The notes under the pieces were generated by a model. It saw only the letters and a program-made list of their open reading frames with translations. It made no database searches and was not told the origin of the DNA. 64,000 nucleotides of DNA from an uncultured SAR116 cluster alpha proteobacterium (GTDB lineage: Bacteria > Pseudomonadota > Alphaproteobacteria > Puniceispirillales > Marisalimonadaceae), in contig CACMNV010000001.1 in NCBI GenBank assembly GCA_902615025.1, positions 124,001-188,000 of the forward strand. The letters are read 5' to 3'. Position numbers and translations under genes: made by a program. How positions within the stretch are numbered: the stretch's first letter is position 1; each line of letters begins with the position of its first letter. Of the stretch, positions 45,530 to 56,564 are shown piece after piece.

Positions 45530-45575
45530 CTCACATAATAAATACTAAAGTGTCAACAATATCAAAGAGGAAAAT

Positions 45576-45911
45576 ATGGGATATTTTTACCTTATTATAG
45601 CCATCATAGGTGAGGTTATAGGAACATTATCACTCAAAAGTAGCAATGGATTTACTTTAATAACGCCATCTATTTTAGTCATAGTTGGTTACGGAATTGC
45701 TTTTTACTTCATGATATTGTCTATGAAAACTATACCCGTGGCAATTACTTACTCTATATGGTCAGGAGTTGGAATTGCAGCTGTAACGTTCATTGCTTCC
45801 ATGAAATTTAATGAAAAACCTGATATTTTCGCTTTGATAGGACTAAGTTTTATAATTATTGGCATTATAATTCTAGTTTCACTTAGTAAAATGGGAGCAA
45901 ATATATCTTAA
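45576..45911 (+). CDS. SMR family multidrug efflux protein
   Basis: A 111-aa protein with four helices. The essential Glu of the first helix is in YLIIAIIGEVIGTLSLKSS, and AITYSIWSGVGIAAVTFIAS is the SMR signature of EmrE/QacE-type drug-proton antiporters. AGAGG (45566-45570) lies 5 bases before the ATG. EmrE-type rather than guanidinium-type (Gdx) is suggested by YSIWSGVG, with moderate certainty. Confidence 0.83.
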   Translation: MGYFYLIIAIIGEVIGTLSLKSSNGFTLITPSILVIVGYGIAFYFMILSMKTIPVAITYSIWSGVGIAAVTFIASMKFNEKPDIFALIGLSFIIIGIIILVSLSKMGANIS

Positions 45912-47320
45912 GAATGTATTGCTTTCGAAAAGGTTGCTAAAGCTGCTTCTTTAATTGCCTCATTGACTGTAGGGTGACCATGACATATTCGTGCGACATC
46001 TTCTGAAGAAGCACCAAAGCCCATTGCAACACTTAATTCATGTATGATTGTTCCAGCTTCATGACCTATTATGTGTGCACCTAAAATTTTATCCGTTTCT
46101 TTATCTGATAAAATTTTTACAAATCCCTCTGTATGACCAATCGCTTTTGCTCTGCTGTTTGCAGTAAATGGAAAAACTCCTTTTTTATATGAAATCTCTT
46201 CTTGTTTTAGATCATCTTCCGTTTTACCTATGGATGCCACTTCAGGAGCAGTATAAATAATATTTGGTACAAGATTGTAATCGACATGACCTGCTTCTTT
46301 ATTAATTAATTCAACTAATGCTACACCGTCCTCTTCTGCTTTATGAGCAAGCATAGGACCTTTTATAACATCCCCAATAGCAAAAATATTTTCTACAGAT
46401 GTTTTAAAATTATCATCTGTTTCAACAAAACCTCTTTCATCCACTTTTACACCTATTTTATCTAAACCTAAATTATCTGTATTAGGCCTTCTTCCAACCG
46501 CAACTAATACGATATCTGCATCTATTGTATCTATTTTTGAAGTTTTAAGGTCTTTAATTTCAACATGTACTTTATCTTTGATTAAAGATGTATTTTCTAC
46601 AGAATGTTCCAATTTAAATTTTAAGCCTTGTTGCAGAAGAATTTTGTGAAATTTTTCTGATACTTCAGAATCCATACCGTTTAAAACTCTAGGCAAGAAT
46701 TCAATTACCACAACTTCTGAACCTAATCTTCTCCAAACAGTGCCTAATTCTAATCCTATTACTCCAGCTCCTATCACAATTACTTTTTTTGGAACAGACT
46801 TTAATTCCAAAGCGCCTGTGGAAGTAACAATTTTTTGTTCATCAATTTTAATATTATTTAAATTTGAAGGCTCAGAACCGGTAGCAATGATAATTTTCTC
46901 AGCAAATATTTTTTCAGTCTTACCCTTTCCATTAATCTGAATTTCATTTTTGTTAACTAGAGTTGCTTCACCTACATATTTATCAATTTTATTTTTACTA
47001 AATAGAAAGTTAATACCTTTTGTTAATTCATCAACGATAGTTGATTTTTTTTTCATTAATTGTTGAACATCAATGCTTACGTCAGATGTTTTTATTCCCC
47101 ATGATAAATTAGCATTGTTTTTTACATTATTTTCATATTGTTCTGATGCATGAAGTAAAGCTTTAGATGGAATACACCCTACATTTAGGCATGTTCCTCC
47201 TAAAGTTTCTCTCTTTTCAATATTTGCAACTTTCATTCCCTTTTGTGCTGCAACAATAGAAGCAACATATCCACCAGGACCAGCTCCAATGACAACTAAA
47301 TCATATTTTTTTTCCGACAT
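45908..47320 (-). CDS. lpdA: Dihydrolipoyl dehydrogenase (E3)
   Basis: A 470-aa flavoprotein. FAD binding is at LVVIGAGPGGYVASIVAAQKG, the redox disulphide in GGTCLNVGCIPSKALLHAS, NAD binding at VIGAGVIGLELGTVW, and the His-Glu pair in CHGHPTVNEAIKEA. It reoxidises the lipoyl group of the 2-oxoglutarate dehydrogenase complex and possibly others. It is the last gene of the sdh-suc run, 5 bp after sucB. Confidence 0.95.
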   Translation of the reverse strand: MSEKKYDLVVIGAGPGGYVASIVAAQKGMKVANIEKRETLGGTCLNVGCIPSKALLHASEQYENNVKNNANLSWGIKTSDVSIDVQQLMKKKSTIVDELTKGINFLFSKNKIDKYVGEATLVNKNEIQINGKGKTEKIFAEKIIIATGSEPSNLNNIKIDEQKIVTSTGALELKSVPKKVIVIGAGVIGLELGTVWRRLGSEVVVIEFLPRVLNGMDSEVSEKFHKILLQQGLKFKLEHSVENTSLIKDKVHVEIKDLKTSKIDTIDADIVLVAVGRRPNTDNLGLDKIGVKVDERGFVETDDNFKTSVENIFAIGDVIKGPMLAHKAEEDGVALVELINKEAGHVDYNLVPNIIYTAPEVASIGKTEDDLKQEEISYKKGVFPFTANSRAKAIGHTEGFVKILSDKETDKILGAHIIGHEAGTIIHELSVAMGFGASSEDVARICHGHPTVNEAIKEAALATFSKAIHS

Positions 47321-47325
47321 GGTTT

Positions 47326-48621
47326 TTATACTCCAATAAGCATTCGTTGAGGATCTTCAAGATTCTCTTTAACATTTACTAAGAAAGAAACAGCCTCTCT
47401 TCCATCTATAATCCTGTGGTCATAAGATAAAGCCAAATACATCATAGATCTAATTTCAACTTTATCATCTATGACAACTGCTCTTTTTTGAATATTATGC
47501 ATTCCAAGAATTCCAGATTGTGGTGGGTTAAGAATCGGTGATGATAACATCGAACCATAAACACCTCCATTAGAGATAGTAAAAGTACCATTTGACATGT
47601 CTTGAATGGTTAAATTTCCTTCTCTTGCTTGTTTTCCAAAATTTACAATTGTTTTTTCAATTTCCGGAAAATCCATATTCTCTGCATTTTTTAAAACTGG
47701 AACAACTAATCCTTCAGGAGTTCCAACTGCAACACCTATATTATAATAATTTTTATATACAATATTATTATCTCTTATTTCTGCATTAACAGCTGGATAA
47801 ACTTTTAATGCATTAATACATGCCTTTACAAAAAAACTCATATATCCAAGTTTTATTCCAAATTTTTTCTCAAAATTAGGCTGGTATGTTGATCTTATTT
47901 TCATTAATGCTGTCATATCAACTTCATTATAGGTAGTTAAAATAGCTGCTGTGTTTTGTGCTGATTTTAATCTATTAGCAATTGCTTGCCTTAATCTAGA
48001 CATTGGAACAATTTCTTCTTGGTTACTTGGTAACACAGCATCATCTTTTTTAAGATCTGTTTCTGGAGACGAAGTTTTTGTATCTTTAGTCTCTAATTGT
48101 TTTTCTTCTTTATGATTATTTTCTTTAGCCTTAGGTTTATCATCTGATGATTTTTTTCCATTTGGATCAAGAGCTCCTATATTCTGCCCAACTTCAACAG
48201 TTTCACCTTCTGCAGCAATTATAGATCCAATTAATCCTGAGATTGGCGCAGGAACTTCAAGTGTTACTTTATCAGTTTCTAATTCAACTACAGGCTCATC
48301 AACTTCAACATATTCCCCTTCATTTTTTAGCCATTTTGATACTGTAGCTTCTACTATTGACTCACCAAGTGTAGGAACAATTATATCCATTGTAGATCCC
48401 TTTCTATTTTCATTAATTTTAAAATTTTCTTCTTGATATTTGTTATCTGTTGTTTTTTTTGATGAACCATTTGATTTTAAGAATAACAAAACATCACCTT
48501 TAGTTATTCTACCATCTTTTCCAGTACCTTGCATGATATTTGCATCTATATCATTTTCTAAGATTAACTTTTTAGCTGCAGGCATAACTAAATCAAAATT
48601 TTTATCATTCATATTGTTCAT
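47326..48621 (-). CDS. sucB: 2-oxoglutarate dehydrogenase E2 with rearranged domains
   Basis: A 431-aa dihydrolipoyl succinyltransferase. Residues 12-48 ([20 protein letters not shown] then [14 protein letters not shown]) form a peripheral subunit-binding domain (PSBD). Residues 78-152 are the lipoyl domain ([19 protein letters not shown], lipoyl-Lys in [11 protein letters not shown]). A Lys/Glu-rich linker to about 198 leads into the catalytic domain, with the catalytic His in [14 protein letters not shown]. The normal order is lipoyl-PSBD-catalytic; here the PSBD is at the N-terminus and no second copy lies in the linker. An in-frame ATG at 48390 with GGGA 6 bases upstream could give a form lacking the PSBD. 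It starts 12 bp after sucA. Confidence 0.93.
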   Translation of the reverse strand: MNNMNDKNFDLVMPAAKKLILENDIDANIMQGTGKDGRITKGDVLLFLKSNGSSKKTTDNKYQEENFKINENRKGSTMDIIVPTLGESIVEATVSKWLKNEGEYVEVDEPVVELETDKVTLEVPAPISGLIGSIIAAEGETVEVGQNIGALDPNGKKSSDDKPKAKENNHKEEKQLETKDTKTSSPETDLKKDDAVLPSNQEEIVPMSRLRQAIANRLKSAQNTAAILTTYNEVDMTALMKIRSTYQPNFEKKFGIKLGYMSFFVKACINALKVYPAVNAEIRDNNIVYKNYYNIGVAVGTPEGLVVPVLKNAENMDFPEIEKTIVNFGKQAREGNLTIQDMSNGTFTISNGGVYGSMLSSPILNPPQSGILGMHNIQKRAVVIDDKVEIRSMMYLALSYDHRIIDGREAVSFLVNVKENLEDPQRMLIGV

Positions 48622-48633
48622 AAAAATTAAACT

Positions 48634-51531
48634 CTATTCAGCAGCGCGTATCTCTTTTTTGTTTGGTTTAATCAAATTTAATGATTCTTTAACAATATTA
48701 TCTTGCTCTTTTAAATGTCTAGAGAGTGAACCTGTTGCAGGTGATGCTGCTTCTGTTCTACCCACATAAATAGGCCTAGAAAACTTTGACTTTATCTTAA
48801 TTAACACATCTTCGATATTTCTATCTACAAAAAACCAGGAGCCCATGTTTTTTGGCTCTTCTTGACACCAAATTATCTTTGCATTTGGTGTTTTTTCTAA
48901 TTCCTTTTCTAATGTTTTACTTGGAAAGGGATAAATTTGTTCTAACCTTAATAACTTAACATCAGTAATATTATTTTTTTCTCTTTCCTCATAAAGATGA
49001 TAGAATATTTTACCAGAGCAAATAACTATACGATTAATATTTTTATCTTTTAGGGTTTTGTTAGGGTCTAATATAATCCTGTGAAATGATGTATTTTCTG
49101 CCATATCTGATAAATTAGAAACGCACAATTTATGTCTAAGTAGACTTTTAGGTGTCATTATAATTAATGGTTTTCTAAAGTCTCTTTTTAACTGTCTTCT
49201 AAGAGCATGAAAATAATTTGCTGGTGTACTACAGTTTAACACTTGCATATTATCTTCACCACAAAGCTGTAAATATCTCTCTAATCTAGCTGAAGAGTGC
49301 TCAGGACCTTGACCCTCATAACCATGAGGTAGCAACATAACCAAACCTGACATTCTTAGCCATTTAGCTTCTCCACTAGATATAAACTGATCAACTATTA
49401 CTTGAGCACCATTTGCAAAGTCACCGAATTGTGCTTCCCACATGACTAATGCTGCAGGTTCTGTCAGCGAATATCCATATTCAAAACCTAACACTGAAGC
49501 TTCTGACAAAGGTGAGTCAATAACTTCAAATTGAGGTTGGTTTTCTTTTAAATTGTTAAGCGGTACATATCTGTTTTCATTATTTTGATCTACAAACACA
49601 GCATGTCTTTGAGAAAAGGTGCCTCTACAACTATCTTGCCCTGACAATCTTACTGGATGACCTTCATCTAAAAGTGTGCCAAAAGCTAAATGTTCTGCAG
49701 TTGACCAATCAATGTTTTTTTCTTCATTTATTGATTTTCTTCTATTTTCAACAATTCTAACTAATTTTTTATTTAATTCATATCCTTCAGGAAGTTCTGT
49801 CATTGATAAACCAATTTCCTTTAATCTTTTTAGTTTAACTGATGTATCTCCTCTTCTTTGTTCACGATCGGGAGCTGCTTTCAACCCTGACCATTGTCCA
49901 TCTAACCAGTCAGCTTTATTTGGTTTGTAACTGATTCCAGCCTCAAATTCTTTTTCTAAAAAATCATTATGTTTTTTTAATTCTTGATCTGCATCTTGTT
50001 TAGTTATTGTGCCTTCATTAATCAATTTTTTGCTATAAATTTTACTAATACTCTCATGCTGAGCTATTTTTTTATACATTGAAGGTTGAGTAAACGCAGG
50101 TTCATCACCTTCATTATGACCGAATCTTCTATAGCAAATTACATCTAAAACTACATCACAAGAGAACTTTTGTCTAAATTCAGTTGCAATTCTTGCCACG
50201 TGAACAACTGCCTCAGGATCATCTCCATTTACATGAAAAATTGGTGCCATCACCATCTTGGCAACATCCGTACAGTATGGACTTGACCTTGAAAAATTTG
50301 GACTTGTTGTAAAGCCAATTTGGTTATTGATGATAACGTGAATAGTTCCGCCTGTTTCATAACCTCTTAAACCTGAAAAATCAAACGTTTCAGCAACTAT
50401 GCCTTGTCCTGCAAACGCAGCATCACCATGTAAAACTATCCCCAATACAGAATCTCTTTCTTCTGTGTCATTATGTTGAAGTTGTTTTGCACGAACTCTT
50501 CCAATAACTACAGGAGCAACAACTTCTAAGTGAGATGGGTTTGCTTGAAGAGACAAATGAACATTCTCATTATCAAACTCTCTATCTGCGGAAGCACCCA
50601 TATGATACTTTACATCTCCAGATCCGCCAGCTTCTTCAGGATTGGCAAGATTACCTAAAAATTCTGAAATTATTGCTCTAAATGGTTTATTTAATACATT
50701 ATATAAAACATTTAATCTTCCTCTGTGAGCCATGCCAATTACAACTTCTTTTAAACCTAATTGACTTCCTCTTTTTAAAATTTGCTCAATAGCTGGTACA
50801 ACTGATTCTGAGCCATCTAATCCAAATCTTTTTGTGCCTGCATATTTTTTATGAAGAAATTGTTCAAATGTTTCTGCACCTACTAAACGTTCGAAAATTG
50901 CTTTTTTACCATTATCTGTAAACTGAGTAGTATTTCTAATTGATTCAATTCTTTCTTGGATCCATGCTTTTTGCGCTGGATCTTGAACATGCATAAATTC
51001 GACACCAATAGATCCACAATACGTTTCTTTAAGAATATCCATAATTTGTTTTAAAGAAGCAGTCTCCATACCTAAAACATTGTCTATAAAAATTGGTCGG
51101 TCCCAATCTTCTTCTTTAAATCCATAAGTCTTAGGATCAAGCTCAGGGTGAATGTCAGGCTCATGTAATTTTAAAGGATCTAAATTAGCTAGCAGGTGGC
51201 CTCTAATTCTATAAGCTCTAATTAACATTATTGCTCTTAAAGAGTCAGTTGTTGCTGATCTTAAATCGGATGCAGAAATTTTTCCTTTTCCAGCCACTCC
51301 TTGAGCAACCGCTTTCACAGATTCCTCTACATCAACAGCACCTATCACTCTATTATTCTCTTTTGCCCAACTTGGACCTTTGTCCGCAATTTCAGATCCA
51401 ATTTCTTTAAACAAATTAGACCACTCTTCAGGAACAGATTTAGGGTCATTTTCCCACTTATTAAGTAAATCATTTATAAAAACGGAATTAGAGCCTGACA
51501 GGAATGTTTGATCTAAATTTTTATCTGACAT
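48634..51531 (-). CDS. sucA: 2-oxoglutarate dehydrogenase E1 component
   Basis: A 965-aa thiamine-diphosphate enzyme. The N-terminal LSGSNSVFINDLLNKWENDP is the E2-binding segment. GMAHRGRLNVLYNVLNKPF, HMGASADREF and the ThDP/Mg site in HGDAAFAGQGIVAETF follow. VICYRRFGHNEGDEPAFTQP and LLPHGYEGQGPEHSSARLER are further signatures. It decarboxylates 2-oxoglutarate and passes the succinyl group to the lipoyl of SucB. The size is normal for the family. It is preceded by a 77-bp gap with a candidate promoter. Confidence 0.96.
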   Translation of the reverse strand: MSDKNLDQTFLSGSNSVFINDLLNKWENDPKSVPEEWSNLFKEIGSEIADKGPSWAKENNRVIGAVDVEESVKAVAQGVAGKGKISASDLRSATTDSLRAIMLIRAYRIRGHLLANLDPLKLHEPDIHPELDPKTYGFKEEDWDRPIFIDNVLGMETASLKQIMDILKETYCGSIGVEFMHVQDPAQKAWIQERIESIRNTTQFTDNGKKAIFERLVGAETFEQFLHKKYAGTKRFGLDGSESVVPAIEQILKRGSQLGLKEVVIGMAHRGRLNVLYNVLNKPFRAIISEFLGNLANPEEAGGSGDVKYHMGASADREFDNENVHLSLQANPSHLEVVAPVVIGRVRAKQLQHNDTEERDSVLGIVLHGDAAFAGQGIVAETFDFSGLRGYETGGTIHVIINNQIGFTTSPNFSRSSPYCTDVAKMVMAPIFHVNGDDPEAVVHVARIATEFRQKFSCDVVLDVICYRRFGHNEGDEPAFTQPSMYKKIAQHESISKIYSKKLINEGTITKQDADQELKKHNDFLEKEFEAGISYKPNKADWLDGQWSGLKAAPDREQRRGDTSVKLKRLKEIGLSMTELPEGYELNKKLVRIVENRRKSINEEKNIDWSTAEHLAFGTLLDEGHPVRLSGQDSCRGTFSQRHAVFVDQNNENRYVPLNNLKENQPQFEVIDSPLSEASVLGFEYGYSLTEPAALVMWEAQFGDFANGAQVIVDQFISSGEAKWLRMSGLVMLLPHGYEGQGPEHSSARLERYLQLCGEDNMQVLNCSTPANYFHALRRQLKRDFRKPLIIMTPKSLLRHKLCVSNLSDMAENTSFHRIILDPNKTLKDKNINRIVICSGKIFYHLYEEREKNNITDVKLLRLEQIYPFPSKTLEKELEKTPNAKIIWCQEEPKNMGSWFFVDRNIEDVLIKIKSKFSRPIYVGRTEAASPATGSLSRHLKEQDNIVKESLNLIKPNKKEIRAAE

Positions 51532-51548
51532 AGAATTAACCTATATAT

Positions 51549-51592
51549 TGAGTTATATCATAAACTTTATTATACACATCAAATTTAACTCA
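51549..51592. promoter_or_regulatory. Candidate sucA promoter flanked by a 7-bp inverted repeat
   Basis: On the minus strand, TATAAT (51569-51574) would give a leader of about 30 bases before the sucA ATG. TGAGTTA (51549-51555) and TAACTCA (51586-51592) are a perfect inverted repeat spanning it. No good -35 at the usual spacing. Confidence 0.4.
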
Positions 51593-51608
51593 TAATCAAG
51601 TTAATTTA

Positions 51609-52487
51609 CTATGTTTTATCAATAGCTCTTAAAACAGCTTTACCAAGATCTGATGGTGAGTTAGCTACTTCAATATTACATTCTTTAAATTTAGAAATTT
51701 TAGAATCTGCATCTCCACTACCACCACTTACTATAGCACCTGCATGTCCCATCGTACGACCAGGAGGTGCCGTTCTTCCAGCAATGAATCCTGCAATAGG
51801 TTTTTTTATTTTATGATTTTTTAGAAATTCAGCAGCTTCTTCTTCTGCAGAACCTCCAATTTCTCCTATCATTAAAATTGCTTCAGTTTGTTCATCTGAC
51901 AAAAATAGATCTAAACAGTCAATAAAGTTTGTTCCATTTAATGGATCACCACCTATGCCAACACAAGTTGACTGTCCTAAATTCACAGCAGTTGTTTGAT
52001 CAACAGCTTCATAGGTCAATGTCCCTGATCTAGATACAATTCCTATTTTTCCTGGTTTATGAATTGACCCAGGCATAATACCAATTTTACATTCTCCAGG
52101 TGTAATTATTCCAGGACAATTTGGGCCTATTAGTCTTGAACTAGAATCCTTTAGAAAATTCTTTACTCTTATCATATCCTGAACTGGTATACCCTCTGTA
52201 ATACAAATAATTAATGGTATTTTTGCATCAATCGCTTCAATTATAGAATCGGCTGCAAATGGTGGAGGAACATAAATAACTGAAGCATCTATTTCTAAAT
52301 TAACATCAGCTTCTTTTACTGTATTAAATACTGGTAAATCTAAATGTTTAGTACCACCTTTACCTGGAGTTACGCCCCCAACCATTTTTGTTCCATAAGC
52401 AATAGCTTGTTCAGAGTGAAATGTACCTTGGCTACCGGTAAAACCTTGACAAATAACATTTGTGTTTTTGTTAACTAAAATCGACAT
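51609..52487 (-). CDS. sucD: Succinate-CoA ligase alpha subunit
   Basis: A 292-aa protein. The CoA-binding fold has [20 protein letters not shown] and [13 protein letters not shown], followed by [20 protein letters not shown]. The phosphohistidine is H248 in [13 protein letters not shown]. With SucC it makes succinate and ATP or GTP from succinyl-CoA. It starts 3 bp after the sucC stop. Confidence 0.96.
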   Translation of the reverse strand: MSILVNKNTNVICQGFTGSQGTFHSEQAIAYGTKMVGGVTPGKGGTKHLDLPVFNTVKEADVNLEIDASVIYVPPPFAADSIIEAIDAKIPLIICITEGIPVQDMIRVKNFLKDSSSRLIGPNCPGIITPGECKIGIMPGSIHKPGKIGIVSRSGTLTYEAVDQTTAVNLGQSTCVGIGGDPLNGTNFIDCLDLFLSDEQTEAILMIGEIGGSAEEEAAEFLKNHKIKKPIAGFIAGRTAPPGRTMGHAGAIVSGGSGDADSKISKFKECNIEVANSPSDLGKAVLRAIDKT

Positions 52488-52490
52488 CTA

Positions 52491-53654
52491 TTATCCTTTC
52501 ACAGCTTTAACTATTTTTTCAGCCGCATCATCAAGATCATCACCCGAAATAATTTGTAGATCAGATTTAGATAAAATCTCTTTTCCCTTCTCTACATTTG
52601 TTCCTGAAAGTCTTACTACAAGGGGTTTATCAAGGGCCAAATCACTAGCTGCAGCCACAACACCTTCTGCTATGATATCACATCTCATTATACCACCAAA
52701 TATATTTACTAAAATACCTTTGACAGCATCATCAGACAAAATTATTTTGAATGCCTCTTTAACTTTTTCTTTGGTGGCGCTTCCACCAACATCTAAAAAA
52801 TTAGCTGGAGATGATCCTTTAAGATTTATGATATCCATAGTTGCCATAGCTAATCCAGCGCCATTAACTAAACAACCAATCTCACCATCTAATTTTATGT
52901 ATGCTAAATCAAATTTTTTAGCTATTGTCTCAGATGGTTCTTCTTCTGTTTCATCTTTAAGTTCTAAAACTTCTGGTTGTCGAAATAAACTATTATTGTC
53001 AAAAGACATTTTTGCATCAAGTGCGATTAATTTATTTTCTTTTGTAAGAACAAGTGGATTTATTTCTACTAGGCTAGCATCTAGATCAATAAAAGTTTTA
53101 TAAATTTTAGAAAAAAAACTATAACTTTGTTTGAAAGCATCACCTGATAGTTTAAGTCCGTTAGCAATAATTCTTGCATGAAATGGCATAAATCCGCCTT
53201 TAGGATCAACCCTAACTTTAATAATTTTCTCAGGGGTTTTTTCTGCTACTTCTTCAATATTAACGCCACCTTCAGTAGATGAAATTATAGAAATACACCC
53301 AGCATTTCTATCAACTAAAATTGAAAAATAAAATTCTTTATCAATTTGACATCCATCTTCAATATATAATCTTTGAACTTTTTTTCCTTTAGAACCAGTT
53401 TGAGGTGTAACTAAAACTTTTCCTAAAATTTCTTCAGAGGCTTTTTCAACTTCTTCAATATTTTTTACAACTTTAACACCTCCAGCTTTACCTCTACCTC
53501 CTGCGTGAATTTGTGCTTTAACAACATATACGGGACCAGGAAGTTTTTTTGCATTGGTAACTGCCTCTTCAACTGTGAAAGCTGGGTATCCATCTGGTAC
53601 TGAAACACCAAATTTTCTTAGTAATCCCTTAGCTTGATGCTCGTGAATATTCAT
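52491..53654 (-). CDS. sucC: Succinate-CoA ligase (ADP-forming) beta subunit
   Basis: A 387-aa ATP-grasp protein. [20 protein letters not shown] is the N-terminus, [20 protein letters not shown] the ATP loop, [20 protein letters not shown] a metal and ATP contact, and [17 protein letters not shown] the interface with SucD. It lies 12 bp downstream of mdh and directly before sucD. Confidence 0.96.
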   Translation of the reverse strand: MNIHEHQAKGLLRKFGVSVPDGYPAFTVEEAVTNAKKLPGPVYVVKAQIHAGGRGKAGGVKVVKNIEEVEKASEEILGKVLVTPQTGSKGKKVQRLYIEDGCQIDKEFYFSILVDRNAGCISIISSTEGGVNIEEVAEKTPEKIIKVRVDPKGGFMPFHARIIANGLKLSGDAFKQSYSFFSKIYKTFIDLDASLVEINPLVLTKENKLIALDAKMSFDNNSLFRQPEVLELKDETEEEPSETIAKKFDLAYIKLDGEIGCLVNGAGLAMATMDIINLKGSSPANFLDVGGSATKEKVKEAFKIILSDDAVKGILVNIFGGIMRCDIIAEGVVAAASDLALDKPLVVRLSGTNVEKGKEILSKSDLQIISGDDLDDAAEKIVKAVKG

Positions 53655-53666
53655 AATTTATATTAC

Positions 53667-54638
<972 letters not shown>

Positions 54639-54685
54639 TTATCAGATACAATACTTCGTTTTTAATTATAATCAAGCTATCTGAG

Positions 54686-55753
54686 TTAATTTTCTACAAC
54701 CTGAGACATTTCAAGTAATCTTGAAATCGTTCGACTAAACTCAAACTTCCATTCCGTTCCAGTATATAATTTTTTTATATCAACTTCTGATGTCGCAATT
54801 AGAAAGCATTTTCGGTCATAGAGTGCATCTATAAGCCAAATAAACCTTCTTGATTCATTATTTTGATTTTTACCTAAACTAGGAATATTATTAATTAAAA
54901 ATCCCTTAAATTTATCAGCTAACTCTACATAATCAGATGCAGCCAAAGGTTTTTCACATAAATCTTTAAAATCAAACGCTGCGATGCCACCTGCAGAATT
55001 AGGAATTCTAATTTTTCTACCTGATACTATTATTTCTTCTTCCTTAACATTAAAACCTTGAGTTAATTGGCTAAAAATTTTATTAGCAATATTTTTATTT
55101 GATGAATTTATTGGATTTAACCAAGTTTTTTTACCTATAAGTAAAGATTTCCTCCAATCTTTTCCTTCCTTGATCTGGGATACTTTCATATTAAAATTAA
55201 TTAAATCTATAAATGGTAAAAACCTGTCTCTGTGAAGTCCATTTTTATATAAATTTTCTGGAGGTTGATTAGAAGTTGTTACTAGAGTTAACCCCAATGA
55301 AAATAAACTTTTAAATAATCTATAGATAATCATTGCATCAGCAATGTCCCGGATTTCCATTTCGTCAAAACACAACAATTTTGTTTTTTCTATAAATTTT
55401 TTTGCAAAAACTTGGACTGGATCAATATTTTTATTTTTTTGACCTATAGAATATATTTTAGCATGAACTTCTTTCATAAAATCATGGAAATGTATTCTTC
55501 TTTTATTTTCTAATCTAATATTTTCAAAGAAAATATCCATTATCATTGATTTTCCTCTTCCAACTCCTCCATAAATATAAAGACCTTTAAAATCACTTAA
55601 TTTGTTAAAAAATGGAAAAGAAAATTTTTTGGACTTTTGTTCTAAATCTATTGCAAGTTTATCTAAATTGTCACTAATGGATTTTTGACCTTCATCAAGG
55701 TTTATTTTCATATTCTTTGCTATTTCAAAGATTGTATCTCTTTGACCACTCAC
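54686..55753 (-). CDS. zapE: AFG1/ZapE family ATPase
   Basis: A 355-aa AAA-type ATPase. Walker A is GLYIYGGVGRGKSMIMDIFF, Walker B is TKLLCFDEMEIRDIADAMII, and LVTTSNQPPENLYKNGLHRD is the family-typical sensor region. ZapE binds FtsZ in E. coli; mitochondrial AFG1 handles respiratory-chain assembly and protein quality control. Its position between sdhB and mdh is recurrent in alphaproteobacteria and suggests a link to respiratory enzymes (inference). Confidence 0.9.
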   Translation of the reverse strand: MSGQRDTIFEIAKNMKINLDEGQKSISDNLDKLAIDLEQKSKKFSFPFFNKLSDFKGLYIYGGVGRGKSMIMDIFFENIRLENKRRIHFHDFMKEVHAKIYSIGQKNKNIDPVQVFAKKFIEKTKLLCFDEMEIRDIADAMIIYRLFKSLFSLGLTLVTTSNQPPENLYKNGLHRDRFLPFIDLINFNMKVSQIKEGKDWRKSLLIGKKTWLNPINSSNKNIANKIFSQLTQGFNVKEEEIIVSGRKIRIPNSAGGIAAFDFKDLCEKPLAASDYVELADKFKGFLINNIPSLGKNQNNESRRFIWLIDALYDRKCFLIATSEVDIKKLYTGTEWKFEFSRTISRLLEMSQVVEN

Positions 55754-55772
55754 AAATAAACCTTAAAAAGAA

Positions 55773-56549
55773 TTAAGTTTCTAATTGAAGTTTTTTAATT
55801 TCACCAATAGCTTTTGCAGGATTTAGACCTTTAGGACACGTTTTAGTACAATTCATAATTGTATGACACCTATAGAGCTTAAAAGAATCTTCTAGTTCTT
55901 TTAGTCTTTCTTTTTTATTTTTGTCTCTGCTGTCAGCAATCCATCTATAAGCTTGCAATAAAACTGCTGGTCCAAGGTATTTATCGCCATTCCACCAATA
56001 TGAAGGACACGATGTTGAGCAAGAGAAACAGAGTACGCATTCCCATAGACCATCTAATTTTTCTCTTTCTTTGGGAGTTTGATGTCTTTCTTCACCATTT
56101 ACAGGTTTGTCGTCAGTTTGTAACCAAGGCTTAACAGATTCAAGTTGTTTATATGCATTTGTAAGGTCAGGAACTAAATCTTTTATGACTGGCATATGAG
56201 GTAAAGGATAAATATTAACTGAACCTTTAACATCATCAATTGATTTTAAACACGCAAGTGTATTTGTTCCGTCAACATTCATAGAACATGATCCACATAT
56301 TCCTTCTCTACAAGATCTTCTAAATGTAAGAGATGAATCTATTTCATCTTTTATTTTAATTAAAGCATCAAGAACCATAGGACCACAGTCATCCATGTCT
56401 AAAGTGTATGTATCAATTCTTGGATTTTCAGTGTCATCTGGAGACCATCTGTAGATGTTAAACTCTTTTTTATTTTCCGACTTTCCTTTATAAGAAAAGG
56501 ACTTGCCTTTTATTATTTTTGAGTTTTTAGGTAAACTAAACTCAGCCAT
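55773..56549 (-). CDS. sdhB: Succinate dehydrogenase iron-sulfur subunit
   Basis: A 258-aa protein. [21 protein letters not shown] holds the 2Fe-2S cluster ligands, [16 protein letters not shown] the 4Fe-4S ligands, and [17 protein letters not shown] the remaining cluster ligands. It carries electrons from SdhA FAD to the quinone site. 15 bp separates it from sdhA. Confidence 0.96.
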   Translation of the reverse strand: MAEFSLPKNSKIIKGKSFSYKGKSENKKEFNIYRWSPDDTENPRIDTYTLDMDDCGPMVLDALIKIKDEIDSSLTFRRSCREGICGSCSMNVDGTNTLACLKSIDDVKGSVNIYPLPHMPVIKDLVPDLTNAYKQLESVKPWLQTDDKPVNGEERHQTPKEREKLDGLWECVLCFSCSTSCPSYWWNGDKYLGPAVLLQAYRWIADSRDKNKKERLKELEDSFKLYRCHTIMNCTKTCPKGLNPAKAIGEIKKLQLET

Positions 56550-56564
56550 TAATTCTTCTCCTTA

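Noticed and set aside
48391-48621. Annotating sucB from the lipoyl-domain ATG (48390) only
   Set aside because: The upstream in-frame segment encodes a clear subunit-binding domain, so it is coding; the shorter form is at most an alternative product.
52462-53103. 213-codon plus-strand open frame opposite sucC
   Set aside because: Antisense to a fully conserved sucC; low-complexity Ser/Pro-rich translation typical of shadow frames.
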